DNA of 64,000 bases from Numida meleagris (lineage: Eukaryota; Chordata; Aves; Galliformes; Numididae): the NCBI RefSeq assembly GCF_002078875.1, contig NC_034424.1:1527497-1591496 (forward strand), given 5' to 3'. The translations under genes and the position numbers were made by a program. Of the stretch, positions 13,201 through 23,900 are shown in pieces; the first letter of the stretch is position 1; every line of letters starts with the position of its first letter. Under the pieces are notes generated by a model that was not told where the DNA came from, ran no database searches, and saw nothing but the letters and a program-made list of their open reading frames with translations.

Positions 13201-16200
13201 CTGAGGAACGCCAGTAGAGAGCTCTGCTGGGCTCACACTGGGAGCAGCCCTGGCAGCTCGGTCACTCTGCTGCAGAAGCGGGGGCCATCTCTTTGGATGT
13301 GGCACCTGTCCTGTACAGAGTTTCCTAGAGAGGCTTTTCTCTTCTCCGTTGGCTGGGAAGGAAGGGAAAGAAGGAAAATTGGTTATCTAAGGGACAGAGA
13401 AATAGTAAGGAAACTGTAACAGCTTTTTGCATCTCTCCCCTCACACTGCAGCTGCCAACTTCCCTTTGCAGCTGACCTCCAGGCCCGGGATGGGAAACAG
13501 ACAAATTAGCAGATCAGCCCTTTTATTGCATTAAACCAATACTAACATAACAATCCGTGTAGCTCTAGCAAAACATCTGACTGCAGAAGGCAAGCAGCCA
13601 GCTCGTCCTGGCCCTGCTGGGGTTCCCACCCCCTCCGCCCCAGGAGTTGCCTGAGCCACGTCCCAGGCCCATGGGGAGCTCTGCCTGCCCCCAGCCGCGC
13701 TGCTTTGCTGGGAGCGCTCTGGAAATGAATTTGTCCCTCAGTTCTCAGCCTGGGCTCGTCTGGATCAGGGCGCAGGTTTCCTGCTCCAGCGGCTTCTGGA
13801 CAGAACATCTGTCCGTGCTGCCACATCGCCTCTTGAGGCAACGTCACCGTTGTCCGTGCTGTGTTTGCGTCTCCAGCTCTTGGCACACATCCGCTCTGCA
13901 AAGAGCTGCCGCTGCCTCGGGACAGCGCTGTGACCCACGGCTGCGAGTTCCTGTTCCCAACGCTGTGCTGCAGGGTGACCGCAAACACTGCTCCGTCACC
14001 TCCGGACAACGCGGGTGGAAGAGTGCAAGGTGCCGATGCTGAGCAGGCAGCAGCATGGGGGGAGCTGCAGGCGGCCATCCTGAGCCCAGGCTCTGAGGGG
14101 GGAGCGCAGCAGACCCACTCTACTCCCTTGGTGTCTGCGTAAGCATTCAACTCATCGAAACCCACTTGAGGAGTGACACATACGGTGTCTATGGTGCTTT
14201 GGTTCAGGATGCGATATGTTACTATCATTAGAATCCTTCCAGGGCCTTTGGCAGTTGGCATGGGTTGCCGTGCAGCAGAGGATGTGCCGGGTTGTGTCAT
14301 TGTTCCTCGAGCCGTGCAGCCACGCTGCCAGCAGCAGGAAGCAGATCTGCAGCCACACGCTGAGCTGAATCACTCTGTGCTGGTTTTCCTGCCGTGATGC
14401 AGACAGACCTTGCTGGAGGATGACACACAGATATGCTCCCCGGGAAATCGAGCGGCAATCCCATCTCCCAGGCCATCTGTGAAAATAGAGTCGTTGGTGA
14501 TCTGTATTTTGTCCCACCGATCGTAGCACACCCGCAGCTTTCTTTGTCTTTCATGGGACTGTGTTTTATTTCTCAGGCATGGAAACGCAAGCCAAAGTCA
14601 ACTGGAAACTTACGGTGTTGATGAGAAATCAGCCTGCTGCTAACATTGCTTACTGGAGTTGAGTGAGTAGCTGGGTGGTTTAATGACGGTGAAGCTGGCA
14701 GTGATTGCTGTGACTGCAGGGTAATTGTGCTGTGCAGCCGGCAGAGCAGTGAGATAGCAGGGTTGGCCGTCTACCTAAACTCCCAGCGACGGGAACTGGG
14801 AGCTGCTTTGATTCGAAGATAAATTCTGTCCAACGTATTCCCATCAGCGAGGAAAGCTCAGAAGACTGGAAGTAATAAAATTACGGACATTAAAGCAAAG
14901 AATCCCCCCGAAGAGAAGCTGAGCTGCATTTTTTCCATAAATACTGAGTACATCTTGAAGAACTAACACGACCTCGTCATTTTTCACATCATGGTACTGA
15001 TTTTAGAGCATCCTCAAAACTGAAATAGGTAAGGAGATAGGAAAAGCATCTAGGGTCTTGCAGTGCAGTGGCGGTCAGGCAGGCAGCGCTTAGTTCACGG
15101 GCACTGTGCTGTCTGCATCCAGGCTCAGCAGTCGCGGCCCCGGCCGCGTTCCCAGCCCGCAGAGCCAGGTGCGTGCCCCTTGTCACAGCGCTGCCCATCG
15201 CGTGAGCCGCCGAGCACGCACAGCAAGAAGCGGCCAGCGCTGCACCTCCCCTGCCCCGGTGCCCTCGGTTTTTGTGAGCCCGACAGCCGTCTCCTTCCCG
15301 TGGTTGTGTGTGGGTGTGGTGAGCTGCACGCAGGGCTGGTTCTTACCCCGGGGAACGGTGCTGAGAAGGCTGCGGCCGTGGGGGTGAGGTTGGGTTGCTC
15401 GCTCGGTGCTGGCCCCTGGCTCAGGACAGCACACGTGCACACAGGTGGTATTCAAAATGCTTCAACAGTGGGAGTTACCGGATTTTGGGGTGAAACTCAG
15501 TGGTACTGCTGTAGTCTCCACTCAAAGGTCCTGCTGGTGCAGAGCTGGGAATTCAGGTACGGCGCAGGAATCCTTGCCCTGGCTTTTGAAATGCCCTCAG
15601 ACCATCTCAGACGCGCTCAGCAGGGTGAGGTGCTCCGCTGTGCCCCCGCGCTCCCCTGGCACTGCTCGCCAAACGAGATGTTCTTTAATTGGGTGTTGAG
15701 CTGGGGAGGATTGAAGAAACCGAGCGAGCTCTTGTGCCACACGGCAGGGAAAGGTGCTGGAATCGGACCTGAGTGAGCACGAAGGGGCTGCAGATCTTCC
15801 ACTGTGCGCTTCCTGTTGTTCTTTAACAACACTATTCCTGGAACTGGGCGACTTCGGTCGCGATGCCAAGCAACAGCCACAGCCAAAACCATGCTTGCAG
15901 GCCTGGGAGGCCAGCGTGCTTTTAATATCTCAACTATTTCTGCAGAGTTCAGACAGCAGTTCTCATTTCCAGCTCCTTTGCTCAGCTGGTTGGAGTTGGA
16001 GGAGTTGGAGACGTCAGCCCCAAAAGAGCCTCCGGGACGGAGGGCTGTGCTGGCTGGGAGCAAAAGCTGTGTAAAGGGAGAGTGTGGAAAACGGAGCTTG
16101 CGCTTCTGAGCTCAGCAGGCCCCACACCAGCAGGCTGCTCCTGGGGGAGGTGGGAGGAAGCTGTTCAGCACGGCCGGGCCGGGCTGGCTCTGTGCTGGGG

Positions 16201-19200
16201 GCAGCCCTGTGCCGTGCAGGAGCCCGCTGCCGCCCGTAGCGTTTCTCTGAGCCTATCTGCTGCTTTGTGTATGATAAGCAGGTTTCAATGACGTGAATGT
16301 TTCTAGGTTTTAAGATGTGATTTAATAAAAAGAGACATTTCTGGGAAAGCAGGTTTTCTCCTTTTTTTTTTTTTTTTTTCTTTTGTTGTTCTCTGGCCGA
16401 GTTCGTAAGCCCAGGAAATGGCACTTGGCACAAGCGCTTGCTGTGCCAGCAGTGAGGGAGGGGCCGGCACCAGGCACTTCTCAGAGACAGCAGAGAGGGA
16501 AACACGGGAAACTGAAGAGCAGAGCTGTGGGGGTGTGCTGGGGGTCAGCAGGGGGAGAAAAGCAAAAGCTGTCAGTGCTTTAAATGAGGGACATCGAGGG
16601 GGGAGGCAGATCCTGCGTGGGGACAGAGTGATGACATTCAGCACACCTGGGAAGACAGAAGACATCAAGTTCCCATCAGCCACTTTCCTTGTCCCCAGTC
16701 TGCTTGACTTAAAGTGAGCAGCTGTGGTCTGAGCCTCCAGATGCAAGCTCTCCCTTTATCTCCATTGCCAAAACGTGTGTGCACCTGTGTGTTCACCTTT
16801 TGCCAAGTGCTGTAACAACAGCCCCTCTAAGCACACAGAGCTACACGGGACGGACAGCTCCCATCCTTCATTGCCATCCTTTAGGGCACTATTCCTCACC
16901 CTGGGATCTTTCAGCAGTCATTTCTGCATCCTCCCCATTTGGAAACACTGCTCTCCGTGTGCTGCCATGACCAGCGGCACGAGGTGTGCGTGTCAGTCTC
17001 AGCAGTGGCAGAGGATGGAAATCACTTCTAGCTCCCCACCTCCAGCTGTGCAGACAGCTTCTGGCCAGAGACCTGGCGCTGCTCTCTGTCACTGGTGCCC
17101 TGAGTAACCTGGCAGCCAGAAACACGGTCTTTATTCCTTATTCTGGAGCCATTTAATCTCCGTACCGTGCTGTTTTTAAATCAGTGTCACGGGGTGCACA
17201 GTCAAACGCGTTGCAGAAGCCCAGATGCAAAGGGTTATTTTCATCTCTCACCTTCTTCCCGCTCTCCTCGCGCAGGTGACGTGGGGACAAACCCAGGGCC
17301 GTGCAGGCGGATTTTCACACTGCCCCATAACAAAGGGCGAGGAAGGAGAAATCACGCGTGTCTGAGTCCTGCTGGGCCCGGCTCCCTCAGCACCCGGCTG
17401 CACTTGGGCTTGTCCCTGTGCATCCTATCAGTGCTGGCTGCTGGGTGTGGGCCTGGCACTGACGTGTCATACACACCGTGTACCGCTGCTGGCTGCACAG
17501 CCACGCCAGCTGTGCTGCTGGGACGCTGTGAGCTCGTGCTGCGCGGTGGCACTCTGCCATCACGCGCTCCCGGTCCTGTCCCTGGCCACTGTCACACCTG
17601 GGTTTTGTAATCGAGCGTTTGTTTTTGTGCCAGAATACGAGAGCTGAATGGGATTCCCAGGAGCCTCTTAGTAAGAGCGCTCAGCTGCTGCTCCGGCGGA
17701 ATCCAGGGTGTAAATGCAGCGATGGGGGATCAGCTCCAGAGCATTCAGTACTCGGCCAAGTTTCACTTTCCAGTCCTTCACGCTGTTTCACTGACTTGGC
17801 CTAGAAAAAAAGCAGTTGATGGGAACTATGATAGAAGGCCCTACAATCCCGGCTGGCAGGGGAGGAACTGAATAATGGCTGGATTTTTTTCTGTAAAGGC
17901 AGGAGGGCACACAGCAAAACCACCAGATGTCAGGTTCAGTCCCCACAAAGGGAGACGTTTCCTTTGTGCCAGGTGCAGATAAACCGTGGGATTCATTATT
18001 TCAGGATTTGTGGGCTTTACACGGGCTGAAAACCCAATGAGACAAGACCATGAAAGAGAAATCCGTTGAGATCCACGAGTACAAAGGCGCATTGTTGGCT
18101 CTGTAAGTGCCTGAGCCATGAGTCACCAGAGGCGGGGAAACGTCACTGCCCGCTGCCCCGTCCTCATGCTCAACCCCGGGCACCCGCTGTGGGACAGCGT
18201 GAGGGCCGCGATGCGGGACGGCATGCTGAGACCATGGTAGCGTGCAAACTTGAAACCAGCCTCGCGTTATTAAAGCTTAACTGCAAAGAGCTGCTTCCTT
18301 CCATCGAGCTGGGGCTTGCACGCACAAAGCCAGGGCAGCAGCAGACGTGGACGTTGTACCCTTTCCAGCGCACTGGCAACATCAGCAATAAAATTCCAGC
18401 ACCCGCTCGCTTCCAGGTGTGGTTGAAGGAGCGCAAATTGCTCCGTTTTGGCTCAGGAGTGCAAAGGTAGCAGCCTTATCAGCAGGACGCAACGCTCCTT
18501 CCAGTAAGCAGGGCCGTATCTGCAGCGAGATGGCGGGCTGAAGCGCTCGCATCGCGCTGGGGTGCGGCTCCGTAACGCCCCAGCAGGCTGGGACTGAGCG
18601 GTCCCGGCCAAAGGTTATTCACGTCACCGCGTGCCATTCTCCTCCGTGCCTCGCAGGCCGAGGATTTCAGCGCACAAACAGTGCTATCTGAGGCATGGAA
18701 AGCCCTGAGCTCCTGATTGTTTCCTGATCGCACAGACTTCCCAGTCAAATGTGGCGGCAGCTGATAACAGGCACTGCCTGGAAACAAAGTGCTGGTGATG
18801 CTTTTCTCTGTGCTTTTCAGTGGAGCAGCGATGGCAGAACAGAGAAAGCAGCACAAGAAAAGTTTTCCTGCGCTCCTGTCTGTGCGGAGCTGATGTCCTG
18901 CAGCGCTCACTCTCCTCTCGCCTTGGTCCTGCTCCCCGTTGCCTTCCCCAGACACGCCTGCTGCCCACAGTGCAGAAACCTCACTGCCTCCTCCAGAATT
19001 TCCTTGAAATGCCTCTTAATGTTGCTCTGGTGCCCACTGTGTGTTCCTTTCCCTTGATGCCCCCTTACTCCTTCTCTTTCTCAGGCCATGGCTGAGCTGA
19101 CAGTGAGGTGATCCTGACACTCGCCTCTCATCTCCTTCCTCCTCGGCTGCTCCTTCCTGTGCTGCTGCTATCTGGGCCAGTCTAGGGGAAAAATAAAAAG

Positions 19201-19243
19201 GAAAATGTAACAGATTTGGATTATTTGTTTTTCTTAGGTTGAA
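10206..19243. other. Intergenic region between NSMF and TPRN
   Basis: About 9 kb without a gene I can identify. The first 1.5 kb is AT-rich and may be extended NSMF 3' UTR (AATAAA at 11674). The remainder is moderately GC-rich with many uninformative open frames. A reverse-complement AATAAA at 13522-13527 lies just beyond the end of a minus-strand open frame (14300-13542); this is discussed under findings. Poly-T tracts occur near 16361-16380. No TMEM203 or NDOR1, neighbours of TPRN in mammals, was recognised. Confidence 0.5.
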
Positions 19244-19557
19244 TTATAGAATCATGAAGGTTGGAAAAGACCACTGAGATCACCAAGTCCAAACCCAGCC
19301 CACCCCCACCATGCCCATTAACCACGTCCCTCAGTGCCACATCTCCCCGCTCCCTGGGCAGCCTGCTCTGATGCATCACCACCACTCTTCCTGAGGAGGA
19401 ACTTTTCCTAGTATCCAACCTGAACCTCCCGTGGTGCAACTGAAGACCATCACCTCTCATCCTATTGCTGTTACCTGGGAGAAGAGGTCAACCCCTACCT
19501 GGCTACAGCCTCCTTTCAGGGAGTTGCAGAGAGCAACAAGGCCTCCCCTGAGCTTCT
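19244..19557 (-). repeat. CR1 LINE fragment upstream of TPRN
   Basis: Begins with ATAGAATCATGAAGGTTGGA, followed by CR1 3' domain sequence (AAAGACCACTGAGATCACC, then CCTAGTATCCAACCTGAACC). Minus orientation, 5'-truncated. Confidence 0.85.
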
Positions 19558-19794
19558 GCTTGGTGGGTTATGCACTGCGGCTCCCGGCAGAGTGGATGAG
19601 CCATGGCCTGGGGACATATAGCTGCCACTGGAAGCAAAGTCTGGGGCAGCCGGGACCCTCCATTGCCACCCCCACCACGCCACAGCCACGCCACAGCTGG
19701 GTGCCCCTATGGGTGCTGCTGCAAGGCCTTCCCAGCCCCTGCGCTGCCCACCCTGCTGCACGCAGAGTCCTGCGCGGTTGTGAACACTCTCTCC

Positions 19795-19910
19795 GGACAA
19801 TTTGTTTGAAATCAGTCACCAGTGGGGTTCCACAGGGCTGCGTTTTAGGGCAGTTCTTTTTAACGTTGATCATCAACTGGATATGGGACTTGATGGTGTG
19901 CTGGGCTGGG
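19795..19910 (+). mobile_element. Reverse-transcriptase remnant of a retroelement
   Basis: One frame reads a stretch ending in SVTSGVPQGCVLGQFF. The GVPQG core is a conserved reverse-transcriptase motif of CR1-type LINEs, also shared by some avian LTR elements. Only about 35 codons are recognisable and no intact element remains. Assignment to CR1 is likely but not certain. Confidence 0.6.
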
Positions 19911-19989
19911 ACACCGCTCTCAGCCGTAGCGCTGGGGCTGGGTGGTGCTGCGTGGAGCTTAACTCCCAAGATCTCTGCGTGCCTGCCCC

Positions 19990-20914
19990 ATCCAACTCGC
20001 AATATCCCTGACTCTGAAGCCGGCCCCAAAGCCAGGGCTCCCGCACATCGCTGCCCGCCCCGCCTCGCCGCACACAACGGCCTCCGCAGCGCCCGGGGAC
20101 GCGGCGCCCTCCCGCCCTCGGGGCTGCCCGCTCCGCCCCGCAGGGGACGGCCCGGGGGCGGTGCTGCGGAGGGCCCGGCTCAGGTGCAGCGGGAGGAGGA
20201 GAAGGAGGAGCAGAACGCGGCGGCCGCGGCGCGGCAGTGCCCTCGGTGCCGGCGCCATGAGCAGCGCGGATCATCCGCCGCTCGGGGCCGGGCCGCGGGC
20301 TCAGCCCGCCTGGAAGCGGGAGATCCTGGAGCGGAAGCGGGCCAAGCTGGCCGGGGCGGCCGCCGGAGAGATGGAACCCGCGGCGGCGGCGGCTCGGGGC
20401 CCGGCGGCGGCGGCGGGCGAGCGGCTGGTGGTGGCCGAGAGCTTGGGCCCGCTCCGCGAGAACCCATTCATGCGGCTGGAGAGCGAGCGGCGGCGGCTGC
20501 GGCAGGGGCTGCCCGGGCACGGCCCCGAGGCGGCGCGGCCGCTGCAGCAGCTTCTGGAGCTGTACAGCGCCGTGCCGGGCATCCGCACCATCCGCGCCGA
20601 CAACATCCTCATCATCGAGTCGCAGCCCGACGCCGCCGCCTGCTTCGCCGACGGGGACGCGCTGTCCGGGCGCCGCCGGGAGCCCTCCGCCGCGTCCCCG
20701 CCGCGCCGCCCCGACCCGCTGCGGGAGCTGCTGGCCCGCCGGGGAGCGGCCCTCGCCGAGATCCGCGCCGATCAGGTCCTCATCTACGAGGCGGCCGAAC
20801 CGCCGGAGCCGCCCGAGGCCGCCGAGCCGGGCACCGTCAGCCGTCTCCTGGAGAAGTTCGGGCAGCGACCGCGGGGCCGCCGCCGCCGGGGAGGGGAAGC
20901 GCTGCCCGGGGCCG
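19990..20914. promoter_or_regulatory. CpG island at the TPRN promoter and first exon
   Basis: A very GC- and CpG-rich block covers the DNA just upstream of and within TPRN exon 1, running into the assembly gap. It is typical of a housekeeping-type vertebrate promoter. The transcription start cannot be fixed from sequence. Confidence 0.7.
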
Positions 20915-23900
20915 NNNNNNNNNNNNNNNNNNNNNNNNNNNNNNNNNNNNNNNNNNNNNNNNNNNNNNNNNNNNNNNNNNNNNNNNNNNNNNNNNNNNNN
21001 NNNNNNNNNNNNNNNNNNNNNNNNNNNNNNNNNNNNNNNNNNNNNNNNNNNNNNNNNNNNNNNNNNNNNNNNNNNNNNNNNNNNNNNNNNNNNNNNNNNN
21101 NNNNNNNNNNNNNNNNNNNNNNNNNNNNNNNNNNNNNNNNNNNNNNNNNNNNNNNNNNNNNNNNNNNNNNNNNNNNNNNNNNNNNNNNNNNNNNNNNNNN
21201 NNNNNNNNNNNNNNNNNNNNNNNNNNNNNNNNNNNNNNNNNNNNNNNNNNNNNNNNNNNNNNNNNNNNNNNNNNNNNNNNNNNNNNNNNNNNNNNNNNNN
21301 NNNNNNNNNNNNNNNNNNNNNNNNNNNNNNNNNNNNNNNNNNNNNNNNNNNNNNNNNNNNNNNNCCGCGTCCCCGAACCCCCCGCCAGGAGCGTGCCGCC
21401 CAAGGGGCCACCAGTGCCATCCACCAGCGCTGCCAACGCCAGGAGGCCAAAGCCAGAGGAGGCCGAAGCGGCTGCATCACCCCCGCCCAGTGCCAGTCTG
21501 GCCCCCAGTGCCACCCAGCCGCTCTCTGCGTCTGCCCCCCGGGCCGGGGGCTCCTTCGAGATCCACCCGGCGCCCAAGCCTGACCTGGCTGCCATCCCTG
21601 CCCACGACCTGCAGGCGCAGGCCTTGGCCAAGCTGCGCCTGAATTCACGCAACTCCTTCCTCTTCGTGCCCCGCCGGGAGGGTGGCACAGCTCTCCCTGC
21701 GGCCCAGAGCACCAGAACGGGGCCGCCGCCGCCATCCCCGCAGCAGAAGGTACAGAAGGAGCCCCCGCGGGTTTCCGCTCCGGAGCAGGAAGAGCCTGTC
21801 GCTTCCCCACCGGCGCCTCTGGATCCGTTGGTACCCGTGACTTACATCGATGACATTGTGGAGCCGGACGGTGGGGAGCTCTCCCCCAGGGCTGCAAGGA
21901 CAGAGAACTTGGATCAGCCCGGAGGAGCCGGCCCTGACCTGGAGATGGAGTTTTCCTCCGTGCCTCTCTACAGACCGCATTCCCCCGGCCTCCATCAGAG
22001 GGGAGGTAACACCTTCACTGTGGTGCCCAAAAGGAAGCCTGTCGCCTCGGGGCCGCAGAGTCCTACTGAGGCTGGTGGACGGCCTCAGCGGGAGGAAGAG
22101 GAGGAGGAGGAGGAAAGCAAAGGAAGAGGCAAAGCTGTGGAGAACGCTGATGGGCCCCAGGTGGGGACGTCCCATAAAAAGCGCTACCCCACAGTGAACG
22201 AGATCGAAGTGATCGGCGGGTACCTGTCCCTGGAGAGGTCCTGCATGAGCAAGACGGGCTCCCGACGCAAGAAGGTAATGGCCTGGGGCACTGCTCTGAG
22301 CAGGGAGCCCAAAAGGAGCTGCTCGCTGCCCTTGGTATGGCTTCTTGCAAGTGTTCTGCTGGTAGCACGGTCAGCCACGTGAGCTGCCGGGCAGGGAGGT
22401 GGGCAGCTTGGAGCAGGATGTGCTCCGTGGTAACCGCTGGGCCTCTCCTGCAATCTGTTCTTGGAGATACAGTAACAGAAAGTGAAGGGACTGGGGTATT
22501 TAGAAGGTGGGGAGAGCTGAGTGCATGGAACAGCTGTGGCTGTCCCTCAGTCCTTTCTGTGCCCCAAGCTGGGTGCAGTGAGCTCCCCGGCATCGCAGCG
22601 CAGTGCCATGCTAGTGTCTTCCCCGGATTAGGGACCTATTGATAGAGGCTCAGGAATTAGGTCTCTATTAGGCAGAAGGAGATGAGCGCCAGCTTAACTC
22701 CTCCTGATGGGATTATGCCACCTGGCCGCTCCCTGGGCTGTGCAGCTCTCAGAGCTCCGAGGTTTCCATTGCTCCGAGTTTCTTAAACTCAGAGCTCGCA
22801 TGAAACACGTTGGGATGCAATTGCGGCACGGTGTGCCGGCAGAGCTGATGTGCTGAGATGTAGGCGTGGATTGCTCTGCTCGCCGTGGTGACAGGCAGCA
22901 CAGGCACTGTGTCACCACAGAGCCTGGTTTCTGGGTTTGCAGTGTGACATGTTTTTCCATAGCAGGAAGAGCTGTTTGACATCCCGTTACCTCAGTTCCA
23001 CTGAGCGCTGGATGGACTGAATCCACGCGGGTGCCTGAGGCACTGAGCATGACAGTGCGAGGAAATCCTTTGAATGGGATTCATCTCATCTGGGAGAGAG
23101 GCAGCAAGTGCCGTTCCTCTTGGCTTAATGTTATTACGTTCCTTCGTAGGAGCACCCAGTGCGTGTGAGTCTCCTCTTGGCTCAGGCAGGTGGCAGATCT
23201 GAAGTGTGAGAGCTGTGCAGCAGAACGGGCCAATCTGCTCAGGTGTTGCCGTCCTTACACAGTGCAAAAAGGAAGAAGAGAGGTGAAGACAAAGCTAGTG
23301 CAGGATGATGTTGAAGGTGGACAAACACAGCAGAAGGACACAGGGGAGCGGTGGCACCTCCATTCCCAGGGCTGTTTGAATGCAGCGTGGGCAGAGCCCT
23401 GTGTGCTCTGATCCGCTTGGACCTGCTGCAAGCAGGAGTTCAGGAGGGAGACATCCGGAGCCCTTTCCCAGCCTGAGATGCCGTGTGGCTCTTTGAAACT
23501 GCTTGGCAGCTGTTCTGTGTGCTGGGTGTTGGGTGTGTGTGACGTCAGGAGCTGTGGCAGTGGCTGTCCCCTCAGCAGGCATTTGGCGTCCACGAGGAGT
23601 GTGCTGAGGGCTGAGGGGGGGTGTTCTGTGTGAGAGCTGGCGAGGAGACTCACTTCTGCTAAGAGAGAGGTTAAAGGCAAAGGGCTAATGAACTCACACT
23701 GCAGAGTTCAGGAGGCTGAAGTAAATGGAAAAACCCTACAGGGAAGAAGGCCCAGGCTGAGGAGAGCCTTGAGTTCCTGGGTAAGACGTGGCCTTGCCAC
23801 GGCAGAACTGTGTGGGTTTTCTGCCCGCTCCTTTCCCTGCGCAGAGCGTGGCGTGACTTTGTAGCTGGGATTTGGGAGATGTGGTAGCAAATGGAAAGAG

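Noticed and set aside
12000..19200. TMEM203 or NDOR1, expected near TPRN from mammalian order
   Set aside because: No matching transmembrane or flavodoxin-like frame was seen on either strand, so they are probably elsewhere.
19873..21897. A 674-codon minus-strand open frame antisense to TPRN
   Set aside because: Shadow frame in very GC-rich coding DNA, also running through Ns, with no recognisable domain.
19431..22382. A 983-codon plus-strand open frame through TPRN and the gap
   Set aside because: It is an artefact of high GC and of the Ns. Before the gap it is not in the TPRN frame; only its last part (after 21364) is TPRN coding sequence.
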